Origin: Slackia exigua ATCC 700122 | GTDB lineage: Bacteria > Actinomycetota > Coriobacteriia > Coriobacteriales > Eggerthellaceae | NCBI RefSeq assembly: GCF_000162875.1 | Contig: NZ_GG700630.1 | Span: forward strand, 822,015-886,014 | Reading direction: 5' to 3' | Length of the DNA: 64,000 nt | In this document: one piece after another, positions 38,028-47,850 of the stretch | Layout: each line of letters begins with the position of its first letter | How positions within the stretch are numbered: the first letter of the stretch is position 1 | Notes under the pieces: generated by a model | Told to the model about the DNA's origin: nothing | The model's database searches: none | Seen by the model: only the letters and a program-made list of their open reading frames with translations | Made by a program: the position numbers and the translations under genes

Positions 38028-38648
38028 TTATGCATCGATGCCGGCGGCGCGGACGGCATCGCGCATCGCCTCTTCCGAAACGCCGCCTGCGCGCAGGATC
38101 CGGAATGCCGCACCCGTGCAATCGGCGATCGTCGACGATCGCCCGCTGCGCGCGCGTTCATCCCCGATGCATGCAGCGACGCCCGACCGAACCTCGGCAC
38201 TGACTTCGGAGCGCAGATGGGGAGGCGTATGGGCTTGGATGTTCGCGCTCGAGGTCGCCATGGGGCAACCGACCGCGCGGATGACCGCGAGCGCCCATTC
38301 GTCATCGGGCATGCGCAGGGCGATCGTCCCGCCCGTTCCGACGAACGCCGGAGGCACCGCCGCAGAGGCGCGCACGATGAGGGTCAGCGCGCCCGGCCAG
38401 AACGCGTGCGCGAGCGCCGACGCGTACGACGGGACGTCGCGCCCGTATCGCATCAGATCATCCATCGACCCGACCAGCCACGGAATCGCCTTGCCCGCAT
38501 CGCGTCGCTTGATGCCGTAGATGAGATCCGGGGTCCGCGCATGCGCCACCGAGACGCCGATGCCGTAGACGGTATCCGTCGGAAAGACCACGGCCTTGCC
38601 TTCCCGCGCCGCGCGCGCGGCCTGCGCAACCGCTTCCCCCATATCCAT
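38028..38648 (-). CDS. tsaC: L-threonylcarbamoyladenylate synthase, YrdC/Sua5 family
   Basis: A 206-aa enzyme making threonylcarbamoyl-AMP, the precursor of t6A37 in tRNA. KAVVFPTDTVYGIG is the N-terminal family motif, IYGIKRRDAGKAIPWLV the ATP/bicarbonate-binding segment, and MATSSANIQ the C-terminal motif. The ATG 38648 is chosen because AGGAG lies seven bases upstream; earlier in-frame ATGs overlap the S-component gene. It is only 38 bases downstream of that gene, so it is the last member of the ECF operon or has its own promoter inside it. The C-terminal Sua5 domain is absent. Confidence 0.9.
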   Translation of the reverse strand: MDMGEAVAQAARAAREGKAVVFPTDTVYGIGVSVAHARTPDLIYGIKRRDAGKAIPWLVGSMDDLMRYGRDVPSYASALAHAFWPGALTLIVRASAAVPPAFVGTGGTIALRMPDDEWALAVIRAVGCPMATSSANIQAHTPPHLRSEVSAEVRSGVAACIGDERARSGRSSTIADCTGAAFRILRAGGVSEEAMRDAVRAAGIDA

Positions 38649-38686
38649 GGAAACGCTCCTGACCTCGAAGAATCCATTGCCTATCG

Positions 38687-39412
38687 TCATGATCGGGCAC
38701 ACCCGTCGCCGATACCGTACCGCCGCTTCACGCGTGCGATCTTGCGACGCCACGGCGCATAGAGAACCACCAGAAAGAACACCGTGGACGCCGCATGGAC
38801 GGCATCGAATGGAACGGCGGCGGCGTATACGGCGATGAGCTCGGCGAACGTATGCGGATGGAAGAACCCGACGACGCTCCAGAGATTAAGGACGAACCCG
38901 TAGCCGAATCCCGATACGAATCCGTACGCGTACAGAGGCCACGTCCGCCCGCCTCCGTCCGCTTCGCCGCCGGCCCCGTCCCCGCACGCCTTCGCCACGA
39001 ACGCCGCACCGTAACCGACCATGCCCCACGCATACATCTGCCACGGGGTCCATGCGCCTTGCCCGAAGAAGAAGTTCGAGACCAAAGCCGCAAGCGCGCC
39101 GACGAGAAACCCCGCTTGACGGCCGAAGGAGGCGCCGGCGACGATGGCGATGGCCGATACGGGCTTGAAGTCGGGAATAGGTGCGAACAGGATGCGCCCG
39201 GCAGCGGCCAGGCTTGCCAGCACGACAATGGGCATGGTGTCGCGCAGGCGAGGGCGGCGATGCTCGAAGGAGGCGAAGAACGCCGCGAGGGAGACCGTCA
39301 CGACGACGAAGCTCAACAGCCCCGCTTGGTCTATGCCCGCAGCCGCGCAGACGGCAAGTCCCAGCGGGACGATCGCGACGGCGACGGCCTCGAGTGCGGA
39401 AGCGACCGTCAT
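38687..39412 (-). CDS. ECF transporter S component, candidate corrinoid-specific
   Basis: A 241-aa membrane protein with about six membrane segments. IPDFKPVSAIAIVAGASFGR and GALAALVSNFFFGQGAWTPWQM, followed by YAWGMVGYGAAF, are typical of ECF S components of the type found beside DUF4430 proteins. S components bind the vitamin and toppled in the membrane deliver it via EcfT and the ATPases. The start codon overlaps the ATPase stop by four bases (ATGA). The cobalamin-riboswitch-like leader and DUF4430 genes upstream suggest it carries corrinoid. The substrate call is inference; riboflavin or other substrates are not excluded. Confidence 0.8.
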   Translation of the reverse strand: MTVASALEAVAVAIVPLGLAVCAAAGIDQAGLLSFVVVTVSLAAFFASFEHRRPRLRDTMPIVVLASLAAAGRILFAPIPDFKPVSAIAIVAGASFGRQAGFLVGALAALVSNFFFGQGAWTPWQMYAWGMVGYGAAFVAKACGDGAGGEADGGGRTWPLYAYGFVSGFGYGFVLNLWSVVGFFHPHTFAELIAVYAAAVPFDAVHAASTVFFLVVLYAPWRRKIARVKRRYGIGDGCARS

Positions 39413-40857
39413 GAAAGGGCTCCGAACAGGCGCGAGGAATCGTTCGCCCGATAGATGAGGTTGTTCTCGAAGAAGTCGGCCACGGCCTCCGTGCAGACGA
39501 CCTGCCCGTCGAAGACCATCGAGACCACATCGGCCGTCGCATAGGCGAAATCGAGGTCGTGCGTCACGAGCACGACCGTGACGCCCCTATCGGCGGCCGC
39601 CCGCAAAACATCGTGAACCTGCGCGCAGAATGCAGGATCGAGCCCCTTGGTCGGTTCGTCGAGCATCAGCAGATCGGGCTTGCAGAGCAGAAGCTTCGCC
39701 AAGGCGAGCATCTGCTGCTGCCCGCCCGAAAGGTCGTACGGATGCCGGCCTTCGCACCTCGCAAGCCCGTACCGTTCGATGGCGGCGCGCACCTCGTCTT
39801 CGCCGTACGCGCAGCGCCCCGACCATTCCATGAGCTCCTCGAACACGTCGTCGCACACGAAGAGGGCCCGAGGATCCTGAGGAAGCAGCGCCTGGGACCC
39901 GCGGAAGGCGTTGCGCACGCGGCCGCGCGCGACCTTGGGCGGCACACCGGCCGCGACGCGCACGAGCGTCGTCTTGCCCGAACCGTTGCCGCCTACGACC
40001 GCATGCACCGATCCGCGCGCGACCTCGAGATCGGCGCCTCGCAGCACCCAAGGGTCCTGCCTGTCGTAACGCGTGTAGACATCGTCGAAGGAAAGCGCCC
40101 GCGCAGCACCGAAGCGTTCCTCGAAACGGCGCTTCTGGGATGCCATCAGATCCGCTATCGCGGAGCGCGGCGCGCAAGGTTCCAGCGGCGAGAGCGAGAC
40201 CGTCTGAGTGGCGATCCCTTCCACCTCCTCCGGAGCGTGCGTCGTCATGACGACCGTCACGCCGAGCTCGCGGTTCACGCGCGCGAGCAAAGACGCGAAT
40301 CGCCGGCGGGCGTTCGGATCGAGCTGGGCCATAGGCTCGTCGAGCAGGATGACGCGCGGGCGCAGCGCGAGCACGGCCGCCAAGTTCACCAGCTGCTTGC
40401 TGCCGCCCGAAAGGCTCTCGGTCGACGTGTTCATCCAGGATTCGATGCCGAAGAAATGCGCGACCTCCGCGATGCGGCGGCGCATGGCGTCAGGGTCTTC
40501 CCCGAGATTCTCGAATGCGAAGGCGAGCTCGTGCCAGACGGTGTCGCAGACGATCTGGGCATCGGGATCCTGCCCCACGAACCCGATGCGCGCGGCGGAT
40601 TCGCGCACGTCGATGCCTTCGACGGGCATTCCGTCGCACACGACGGCGATCCCGTCCGCCGACGCCGACCCGCCGTAGACGCCCTGAGGCATGAGCTCGG
40701 GTTTCAGCGAGCGCAGCAGCGTCGTCTTGCCCGAACCCGTCGATCCGACGACGACGCAGAACGCGCCTGCTTCGACGCGAAGCGTGGTCGGCGGCAGGGC
40801 GCAGGCGGCAAAGCCGGCATAGGAGAACGAAAGGCCGCGAACCTCTACGATCGCCAT
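39409..40857 (-). CDS. Fused double ATPase of an ECF transporter (EcfA-EcfA')
   Basis: A 482-aa protein with two complete ABC ATPase halves. The first (about 1-225) has Walker A VGSTGSGKTTLL, signature SLSGGSKQLVNL and Walker B VILLDEPMAQLDP. The second (about 260-470) has GGNGSGKTTLV, LSGGQQQMLALA and LLMLDEPTKGLDP. Both halves appear catalytically complete. They would form the energy module with EcfT. The start ATG 40857 (MAIVEVRGLSFSYAG) overlaps the ecfT end by 13 bases; the frame extends further to 41637 but that part lies in ecfT. In most bacteria EcfA and EcfA' are separate genes, so the fusion is notable but known. Confidence 0.92.
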   Translation of the reverse strand: MAIVEVRGLSFSYAGFAACALPPTTLRVEAGAFCVVVGSTGSGKTTLLRSLKPELMPQGVYGGSASADGIAVVCDGMPVEGIDVRESAARIGFVGQDPDAQIVCDTVWHELAFAFENLGEDPDAMRRRIAEVAHFFGIESWMNTSTESLSGGSKQLVNLAAVLALRPRVILLDEPMAQLDPNARRRFASLLARVNRELGVTVVMTTHAPEEVEGIATQTVSLSPLEPCAPRSAIADLMASQKRRFEERFGAARALSFDDVYTRYDRQDPWVLRGADLEVARGSVHAVVGGNGSGKTTLVRVAAGVPPKVARGRVRNAFRGSQALLPQDPRALFVCDDVFEELMEWSGRCAYGEDEVRAAIERYGLARCEGRHPYDLSGGQQQMLALAKLLLCKPDLLMLDEPTKGLDPAFCAQVHDVLRAAADRGVTVVLVTHDLDFAYATADVVSMVFDGQVVCTEAVADFFENNLIYRANDSSRLFGALS

Positions 40858-41726
40858 GCCAGACGCTCCCTTGCATACAGGGCCGCAGGGGCCAGGACGA
40901 ACGATGCGTACGGCGCATACCCCCACCACAGGGCGGGCATGTCGAGCCGGGGATAGAAGGCGAATCGGGCGCAGGCGACGGCGACGAGCGCGGCCGATGC
41001 GGCTGCAAGCGCAAGCGCGATCGCAAGGAATGCCGCATCCCGCGCGCGCATGCGGTAGCGCCGATAGGACGTGCGGCGCGCCGTAGCGCCGAAGCCGCGG
41101 GCACGCATCGCGTCGCTGCGCACGAGGCCGTCTTCCATGGCCCATCCCATCAGCACCGACGTGACGCGCATGCGCGCCTTGCCCGCTGCGCGGATGCCCG
41201 AGGGAGCGCCGGCGCTCATGGCTTCCTGCACGGACAGGATCGAACGTCCGCGCTTCACGAGCTGGGGAGCCAGCCGCAGGACCTGCGAAACCATGAGCGA
41301 CACGACGGGAAGCGCGCGTCCTGCCACCGCCAGCGAACGCTCGCTGTCCATGCAGGCCGCATAGCACGAGAACCAGAGGATCATGGCGGCGAAGACGCAG
41401 CCTGCCACCGCGCCGTACGCAAGCGCCTCGAGATAGACGGCGCGCGCGCCGATATGGAAGAGCAGCGTCGACCCGGACGAAGTGAACAGCGGATTCGCGA
41501 TCGCGATGGCGCAGGCCATGGGAACGGACCAGCCGAGCGAGCGCACCGTCGGCCGCGCGCCGCGGGTCACGAACGAGCACGCGAGCGCGCCGACGAACGA
41601 AATGCCTGCGCACACGGGATGAAACGCCCCCATGCACAATGCGATCGCGCAGGCCAGGTACGCGAACGTGACCGACGGATGGAACGCGTCGAAGGGATTG
41701 CCCCCTACCCCGTCACGTACACCCAT
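40845..41726 (-). CDS. ECF transporter transmembrane component EcfT
   Basis: A 293-aa EcfT protein with about five to six membrane segments and a coupling-helix motif MRARGFGAT (ARG signature) near residue 207, preceded by VRSDA. It couples ATP hydrolysis by the fused ATPases to the S component. The start ATG 41726 overlaps the DUF4430 gene end by 22 bases; GTG within the overlap is an alternative. It is transcribed with the rest of the operon. Confidence 0.88.
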   Translation of the reverse strand: MGVRDGVGGNPFDAFHPSVTFAYLACAIALCMGAFHPVCAGISFVGALACSFVTRGARPTVRSLGWSVPMACAIAIANPLFTSSGSTLLFHIGARAVYLEALAYGAVAGCVFAAMILWFSCYAACMDSERSLAVAGRALPVVSLMVSQVLRLAPQLVKRGRSILSVQEAMSAGAPSGIRAAGKARMRVTSVLMGWAMEDGLVRSDAMRARGFGATARRTSYRRYRMRARDAAFLAIALALAAASAALVAVACARFAFYPRLDMPALWWGYAPYASFVLAPAALYARERLAWRS

Positions 41727-42532
41727 GAGACCGCATCCCCATCGGAAAGCACGTAGTTCCCCGCGCTGTACGAGGGGAACGACCCGTTGACGTAGTAGGT
41801 CCATCCGCTCGTCGCGCCGTATTCCTTCTCGGCAAGCCCCCCGATGGCGCTCACGTACAGCCCCATGGACGTCGACACCGCATTGACGTTGCCGTTCGTG
41901 GCGACGAGCGCATCATAGGCCGTGGCGCCCTTCTCGAAGGTGAGCGTCGCCGAGCCGCCCACGCTGCCGTCCGCCGCGCTTGAATCGATGCTGCACGTCA
42001 CCGTGATGGTCCGGTCGCGCTTCCCTGCCGCATCCTCCGACGAGGACGACGACGGTTCGGACGGAGACGACCCCGCATCCGCGGACGACGATCCCCCCGC
42101 CTCGTCCGGCGAGGCGGCGCTCGACGAAGATCCCGCATCGGACGATGCCTTCGCCTGGGATGCGGAATCCGTGCCCGATGGGGCCGCAGAACCCGATGAG
42201 GCATCTGCGGCGGCGGCGCCGGATTCATCGGACGCCGAGGCGCCGGCATCGTCCCGATCCAAGGCGGAGGCCTCGGCCCCATCGGCCTGCGACAGGGAAC
42301 CCTCGCCCAGGACGGTGGCGAAGAGCCCGTCGTCGGCCGGGATGCCGGAGTGGACGAGCGCCCACGACGACGTCGCGATCAGGGCGGCCGACGCGAGGGC
42401 GAGAAGGGCGATCAGAGGATAGGGCGCACGGTACGACGCGCGGCCCCTTTCGGACGCGCGTCGTTTCTCCGTAGGATCGAATGCGCCTCCGGCGGAGCCG
42501 AGGGGGGCTATGCGTTCGTCTTTATCGACCAT
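41705..42532 (-). CDS. Membrane-tethered DUF4430 (transcobalamin-like) protein
   Basis: A 275-aa protein with a cytoplasmic N-terminus, one membrane segment (about residues 39-60: LIALLALASAALIATSSWAL), a long Ser/Ala/Asp-rich linker (about 65-175) and a C-terminal DUF4430 domain (about 178-275) recognisable from SATLTFEKGATAYDAL and SGWTYYVNGSFPSYSAGNY. DUF4430 resembles the C-terminal, ligand-binding beta domain of transcobalamin and intrinsic factor. It would display this domain outside the membrane. It begins nine bases after the giant gene and precedes ecfT, so it is a likely ligand-capture partner of the ECF transporter. Confidence 0.88.
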   Translation of the reverse strand: MVDKDERIAPLGSAGGAFDPTEKRRASERGRASYRAPYPLIALLALASAALIATSSWALVHSGIPADDGLFATVLGEGSLSQADGAEASALDRDDAGASASDESGAAAADASSGSAAPSGTDSASQAKASSDAGSSSSAASPDEAGGSSSADAGSSPSEPSSSSSEDAAGKRDRTITVTCSIDSSAADGSVGGSATLTFEKGATAYDALVATNGNVNAVSTSMGLYVSAIGGLAEKEYGATSGWTYYVNGSFPSYSAGNYVLSDGDAVSWVYVTG

Positions 42533-42541
42533 GGACCTCTC

Positions 42542-45500
42542 CTAGCCCTCGGCCGTATCGCTGCGACGACGCGCGACCAAGAACCACCAGAACGAACCGA
42601 TGAGCCCGCACATGCCCACGACAAGCCCGACGAGCGGAAGCGGAGAAGCCGACGAACCGGATGGCTCGGCGACGCTCTTGAGGACGGCTCCGCCCTCATC
42701 CATGCCCCTGGCCCCCGCGGTGCCGGACGGTGCGGAGGAAGCGTCGAGCGCCTCGCCGTCGGTCGACCCGTCGCCCTTTTTCTCGGAACCTTTCGCCTTG
42801 TTCTTGACGAGCGCGCCGGAGACAGGCGCATGGGACGGCGCGACCCTGCCGCCGCGCGCATGCGGGGCGTCGGAATCGGACGATGCCCGTGTCTCGCCCT
42901 GAGATCGCGGCGCATCCGATGTCCCGGCGCCCTCCGGATCGGGAATCCGGGGCGTAGGCGCGTCGGGGCCCGCGGTCTTCGACCATTTCGCGAAAAGACG
43001 CGTATCGGAGGCTACCGGCTGAGAGAAATCCCAGGCCGTCGTGCATGCCTTATCGGAGAACCAGCCTTCGAAGGCGTATCCTTCGCGCGTCGGATCCGCA
43101 GGCCTTTCGACCGTGCCTCCCGCTTCGACGATCGGGGATTCGATGGCGCTGCCGCCGGTCGAGTCGAACGTGACGGCGAAGCCGTCGGCAGGCACGAGCT
43201 TGAACAGATGCCCCGAGTCGTTCGTGTAGTACAGAGACCCCTGCGCATCGGCGACGACCGACGCCGTCGTGTAATTCCGCTTGTCGGCATCGGGCACGTA
43301 GAGCGCATACGCGCGATCGTCGCCGACGCGGTAGCGATACACGCCGCCGGGATTGCAGTTCACGGTGAAATAGACGTAGGTCTCGCCGCCGCGGGAAGAA
43401 ACCAGAGGCGTGGCCTGGGCTGCTCCCGCACCGATGGCAACGGTGCGTTCCACCTGCATCGTTGCAAGGTCGATGACCGAAAGCGTGCCCGCGCCCGTCG
43501 CATCCATGCCGCAGACGAAGGCTTTGCCGCCCGACACCGTGGGCGTCGAGGTCGACGTCGCGGCGAATCTCACGGATCCGCTCTCTTCGAGGGAATCGCC
43601 GACGCGCACGATCCGATGGAGCGTCCCGTCGTTGCGGCTCACGGCAAGATAGGCATCCTGGCCTGCGGCATCGGCCGCGGGCACCTTCGTGATGCCGGCG
43701 CGCACGGCACCGCCCACCGAAACCGAGGACAGCTCCTTGCCGGTCGCGCCGTCGAGCAGTTTCACCGAGCCGGATTCGCCGCCGATGACGACATCGGAAG
43801 CGGAGGCCGCGGCGCCGGCCCAGTAGTAGCCTTCGGGCGTTTCATCCGCCTTATCGACCTTCTTCCAGACCACGGCTCCCGTACGGGCGTTCACGCAGAC
43901 GAGCGTGCCCGCCGCGCCGTTCCATTTCGCGTCGAGCGACGTATACCCCGCCACGACGTAATCGCCGATGACCGAGACCGAAGAAAGCGCCTGCGCGTCG
44001 GGCGCGAGGCCCGTAAGCGACCAGACGCAGGTCAGATCATCGGCCGCATAGGCGGACAGGGCACCGCCGTCGGCAGGCACGATGATGCGGCCGCCCGCGT
44101 AGACCGGGCGGGAGAAATATCCGACGGAAGCCGTCATGGGAGCTTCCTTGAGCACCGTGCCGTCGGCGCCGCTCACGATGCGCAGCGTATGCTTCGTCGC
44201 GATGTACGCGTTCCCGTTGACGAGCAGCGGATCGGAGGCGCCGCTGAAGTCGGCGCCCGAACGCCAAGCATAGCTCCAGGCGAGCTTCGCCGCGCGCGAC
44301 GGCGTCGATGCGTCCGTGGTCGCGCCGCCGACCTTGCCGCTCGCGAACGCCGGCCAGTCGGCATCGTAGGAAGGCAGATCGTCGCGCGGATGGATGGGAA
44401 CGTCGGGGGCCTTCTCCTTGCCCGACGCATCGACGTAACGCAGCTCGAGAGACGTCGTCGAGGAGTCGATCAGGAAGTTCCCGATGGACGTCTGCGCCAT
44501 CTTGCCGTTGACGAGGAACTGCCAGTAGCTCCAACCGCCGCCCTGCTCCTGTTTCGTGCCGAGCGTGCGCGTGCCGTCCGCCGAAGTGATGGAGTTGAGG
44601 AATCCGCCGGCGTAGTCGTATGTGAGGCCCGCCTCGTCGAGCACCGGCTTGAACGCATCCCATGCGGTCTTGTCGCCGTCGGTCGAAAGGGAGACCTGCG
44701 TGGGCGTCGCCCACGGCTCCATGACGAACGAACCGTCGGCGCCCGCGCGGGACGGCCCTGTGACCGTAACCGCGATATCGGCCGCATGTCCGGCGTTCGG
44801 ATCGTCCTGACCCGACGTTCCCGCGACCGTGAACGTCGCGCTCACGGGCTGGCGGTACAGCATCCGGTACTTCGCGAGCGTCGTGGCATCGATGCCCGCA
44901 TCCTTGTAGCGCTCGTAGTATCCGCCGAACTTCTCGCTGGTCAAGCAGCTGGTCACCGTGACCTTGGCATTGTATTCGGGCGTGTGCACGAGACGCAGCG
45001 TTTCATGCGCAATCACGCCCGGCCTGCTGGAACGGAAGAGGTTCCACTGCTCGGAGGGATGCGTCGAATCGATGTCGGTGACGATGATGCCCGAGGCCGA
45101 CGTGTCGGAACGCGACCAGGACAGCCCAGTCGCGCCGCAACGAGACGCCTCCTTGAAGGCGTTCAGATCGCCCGTCACATGATCGACGGCATCCGCGCCT
45201 CCGGCCAGGTGCGCAGCGTATTCGCCTTGCACCTGCATCATGAGCGCGACCTCGGCGTCGAGCTCGGCCGGATCGGTCTCCTTGACGGTCAGGGGGATAT
45301 CGAGCGAATCGGACGTGCCGTTGAGCGCGACGGCGACCGTCAGGACGTAGTGCGCATCGCCGGCCCCCGGTATGGGTCGAACGACCTTGAGACGGTAGCC
45401 GTTCACCGTAGCGGAGCCGGATGCGTCGGTCGCCTCGTCGGCGAGAGGCGCGCCATTCGCATCCACCTTCTTCACCGTCGTGGAAACGGAATAACCCGAG

Positions 45501-47764
45501 CCCGTGGCCTTCAGGTCGCGCTTGCGCGGCAGCTGGATATCGGCCGTGACCGCGGTCGGATCGACGATCTCGCCGCTCTGCGAATACGTCAGCTTGACGC
45601 GGCCGAGCGCCGCGCGGACCTTGTCGAGGTCCGTCGGATCGGATGCGGTGGCCTTCGCGGTCACATGGAAGGTTCGATCGACGGTCGGCGCCGACTCCGA
45701 TGCATCGGCGAGCTTGAACGCCAGATGCGCGGTGATGTCCGCGCTGCGGTCCTCGTCGGCCAGGCGCGTGACCGCGCCGTCGGATGCGACGACGCTCTCA
45801 TCGGTGGATTCCCATGTCACGGATGCCCATGAGGGAAGAGACAGGCGCAAGGAGAGGTCGCCGCGGGCATCGATGGAAGACGCCTCGTCATCGGCTTCGC
45901 CGCCTTCATACCTGACCAGGTTCGACGCGACGAGCTTCTTGGCGGCCAGGGCTTCGAGATCGGCCGCGACCTTATCCATATCCCAACGGATCTTCGGGCT
46001 GCACGTCCAGGTCTCGATCGTTGCGCCCGAGGAGACCTCGAACGTGACGCGCGGCGATCCGAATCCCACAGGCGTGCGGGACGGATCCTCGTAGTAATAG
46101 GAGATGGTCCCGTTCGAGTCGCCGGCATCCGCCGAGACGGATGCGCCTCCCTTGGCGGAACCGCAGGTCGCAACGCGCACCGTCGCATCAGGGAAGCCGA
46201 GTTCGGCGAGCTTCGACGCGACCATGGCGTTCATGTTCGCGTCGGCGCCGAAGACGGGCGCGGGAACGTATCCCGCATCGCGCAGCGCCGCGACGGCGGC
46301 CTTCGCGGAATCGGCCGCGACGACCGGCCCCGCCGAGGCGGACTTCTCGTTATAGCCGCCCGCCGTGGCCGTGACTTTGAGGGTCGCGCCCTCCCAGTCG
46401 GATCGGACGACGAGCGTCTTTCCCGTCTGCCCTGCGATCTCCTCGAATTCGGACGCGTCTGCGCGTTTCACGTACCACCGGTAGCTCATGGCCGTTTCGT
46501 CAGGCAGCACGCCTCCCGAGAGACGGGCCTGGGCCGTCAGCGTGTCGCCCGTGGCGACGACGCTCTTGCCGTTCGGCTTCTCGATATCGAGCCGCGCGAG
46601 ACGCAGCGAGCCTTTGGGCGTGATGGGGCCCATGGTGAACGAGACCTCGTTCGCGCCCGCCGACGCGACGACGCGCAGGAACTTGCCGTTCGCCGAGCCG
46701 TCGTCCGGGATGGCGACGGATGGCGACGTCCCAAGCGATGCGCCCGTCGTCGCCGTCGGCGAATCGACGAGCGTCCACGCATAGGTCGCTTTGGAGGCGT
46801 CGACCGCGGTCCCGTTCGACGCCGTCGCGGCGCTCGAGCCCCCCGTGAAGGCGACCGCACCGATCGTGTCGCCCGGATTGATGATCGCGTCGACGTCGCC
46901 GCTTATCTTGGTCGCGCCGCGATGCATCTCGACGCGGCTCAGGAACGCCGCGCCCTGGGGCGCCAGCGGACCGACGCCCGATGAATCCTGGGTTTCCCAT
47001 GCCGATTCGTCCGAAGCATGCACGCGCACGTACATGCCCGAAAGATCGATGCCGCCCGCCGTCCCCGCCTCGGGTATCGCGAACGTAGCGCCCGTGGCGC
47101 CGGGAATGTCCTTGTACCCCCACGTGTCGTGCGAGGAGTACTGCCATTGGAAGGTGACGCCTTCGGTCAGGAGCTTCTTCGAGGAATCGTACGCATACGC
47201 CTTGAGCGTGGCGCCGAATTCGGCCTTGGGAGCGACGCCCTCGCCGGCTGCGTCGTATACCGCGACGCTCGAAATATCGACATCCGTCGAGGCGCCGGGT
47301 TCGTCGTCGTCGCCTCCCCAATCGTCATCGTCGTCGCCCCAGCCCGCAGGCTTGGCGGCAGCCGAAGGCTCGGAAGCGTCCGGAACGTCCGCGGAAGGCG
47401 CCGCTTCGGGATCTGGGTCGGAAACGGGGTTCGCAGACGGTTCGTCGACGGCCGAAGCGTCCGCCTCGCCCTCAGGTTCCACCGCAGCCGCATGGCTCTC
47501 GGCATCCGATGCGCTTCCCGCAGGCTCGGGCGCCGCAGCGGATGACGGCCCTTCGGCGGAACCTTCGATGGCGGCGGACGGCCCGTCCTGATCGGCAGCG
47601 GCTTTTTCGACCTCGTCCGCCCAAGACGGCATCGGGCAGAGGGAGACGGCGAGAACCACGGACGCAAGCACCGCGATCACGCGATCGGGAATGCTCGCAA
47701 GCGTCACCTCGGGAGTGCCGTCTGCCGCCGAGAGGCGAACGCGACGAGAGAAGGCTCCGGACAT
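42542..47764 (-). CDS. Giant secreted, C-terminally anchored protein with DUF4430, beta-propeller and InlB repeat
   Basis: A 1740-aa protein. A signal peptide ends at about residue 49 (CPMPSWA-DE). Next come an acidic Pro/Ala/Ser stretch (50-180), several Ig/cadherin-like modules (about 180-1010), a DUF4430-like domain (about 1020-1120, with GGGWSYWQFLVNGKMAQTS), a PQQ/YncE-like beta-propeller (about 1160-1525), an InlB/Listeria-Bacteroides repeat (about 1530-1597: VTFDSTGGSAIESP, GYAFEGWFSD), a Ser/Gly-rich stalk and a C-terminal membrane segment (about 1705-1728) with RRRSD after it. There is no LPXTG. I start it at ATG 47764 with GAAAGGTG; the frame to 47959 is the riboswitch leader. It heads the ECF operon. 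A surface receptor or adhesin for corrinoids is inferred. Confidence 0.88.
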   Translation of the reverse strand: MSGAFSRRVRLSAADGTPEVTLASIPDRVIAVLASVVLAVSLCPMPSWADEVEKAAADQDGPSAAIEGSAEGPSSAAAPEPAGSASDAESHAAAVEPEGEADASAVDEPSANPVSDPDPEAAPSADVPDASEPSAAAKPAGWGDDDDDWGGDDDEPGASTDVDISSVAVYDAAGEGVAPKAEFGATLKAYAYDSSKKLLTEGVTFQWQYSSHDTWGYKDIPGATGATFAIPEAGTAGGIDLSGMYVRVHASDESAWETQDSSGVGPLAPQGAAFLSRVEMHRGATKISGDVDAIINPGDTIGAVAFTGGSSAATASNGTAVDASKATYAWTLVDSPTATTGASLGTSPSVAIPDDGSANGKFLRVVASAGANEVSFTMGPITPKGSLRLARLDIEKPNGKSVVATGDTLTAQARLSGGVLPDETAMSYRWYVKRADASEFEEIAGQTGKTLVVRSDWEGATLKVTATAGGYNEKSASAGPVVAADSAKAAVAALRDAGYVPAPVFGADANMNAMVASKLAELGFPDATVRVATCGSAKGGASVSADAGDSNGTISYYYEDPSRTPVGFGSPRVTFEVSSGATIETWTCSPKIRWDMDKVAADLEALAAKKLVASNLVRYEGGEADDEASSIDARGDLSLRLSLPSWASVTWESTDESVVASDGAVTRLADEDRSADITAHLAFKLADASESAPTVDRTFHVTAKATASDPTDLDKVRAALGRVKLTYSQSGEIVDPTAVTADIQLPRKRDLKATGSGYSVSTTVKKVDANGAPLADEATDASGSATVNGYRLKVVRPIPGAGDAHYVLTVAVALNGTSDSLDIPLTVKETDPAELDAEVALMMQVQGEYAAHLAGGADAVDHVTGDLNAFKEASRCGATGLSWSRSDTSASGIIVTDIDSTHPSEQWNLFRSSRPGVIAHETLRLVHTPEYNAKVTVTSCLTSEKFGGYYERYKDAGIDATTLAKYRMLYRQPVSATFTVAGTSGQDDPNAGHAADIAVTVTGPSRAGADGSFVMEPWATPTQVSLSTDGDKTAWDAFKPVLDEAGLTYDYAGGFLNSITSADGTRTLGTKQEQGGGWSYWQFLVNGKMAQTSIGNFLIDSSTTSLELRYVDASGKEKAPDVPIHPRDDLPSYDADWPAFASGKVGGATTDASTPSRAAKLAWSYAWRSGADFSGASDPLLVNGNAYIATKHTLRIVSGADGTVLKEAPMTASVGYFSRPVYAGGRIIVPADGGALSAYAADDLTCVWSLTGLAPDAQALSSVSVIGDYVVAGYTSLDAKWNGAAGTLVCVNARTGAVVWKKVDKADETPEGYYWAGAAASASDVVIGGESGSVKLLDGATGKELSSVSVGGAVRAGITKVPAADAAGQDAYLAVSRNDGTLHRIVRVGDSLEESGSVRFAATSTSTPTVSGGKAFVCGMDATGAGTLSVIDLATMQVERTVAIGAGAAQATPLVSSRGGETYVYFTVNCNPGGVYRYRVGDDRAYALYVPDADKRNYTTASVVADAQGSLYYTNDSGHLFKLVPADGFAVTFDSTGGSAIESPIVEAGGTVERPADPTREGYAFEGWFSDKACTTAWDFSQPVASDTRLFAKWSKTAGPDAPTPRIPDPEGAGTSDAPRSQGETRASSDSDAPHARGGRVAPSHAPVSGALVKNKAKGSEKKGDGSTDGEALDASSAPSGTAGARGMDEGGAVLKSVAEPSGSSASPLPLVGLVVGMCGLIGSFWWFLVARRRSDTAEG

Positions 47765-47850
47765 GGGAGGCACCTTTCTTCCAGGGCTCTGAATATCGAT
47801 GGACAGGCATTCCGACTTGTCGTCATTCGGAAACGGCGCGCGCCCGATCA

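Noticed and set aside
42350-45832. Long plus-strand frame opposite the giant DUF4430 protein
   Set aside because: Arg/Gly/Asp-biased shadow; the minus-strand protein has a signal peptide, clear domains and operon context.
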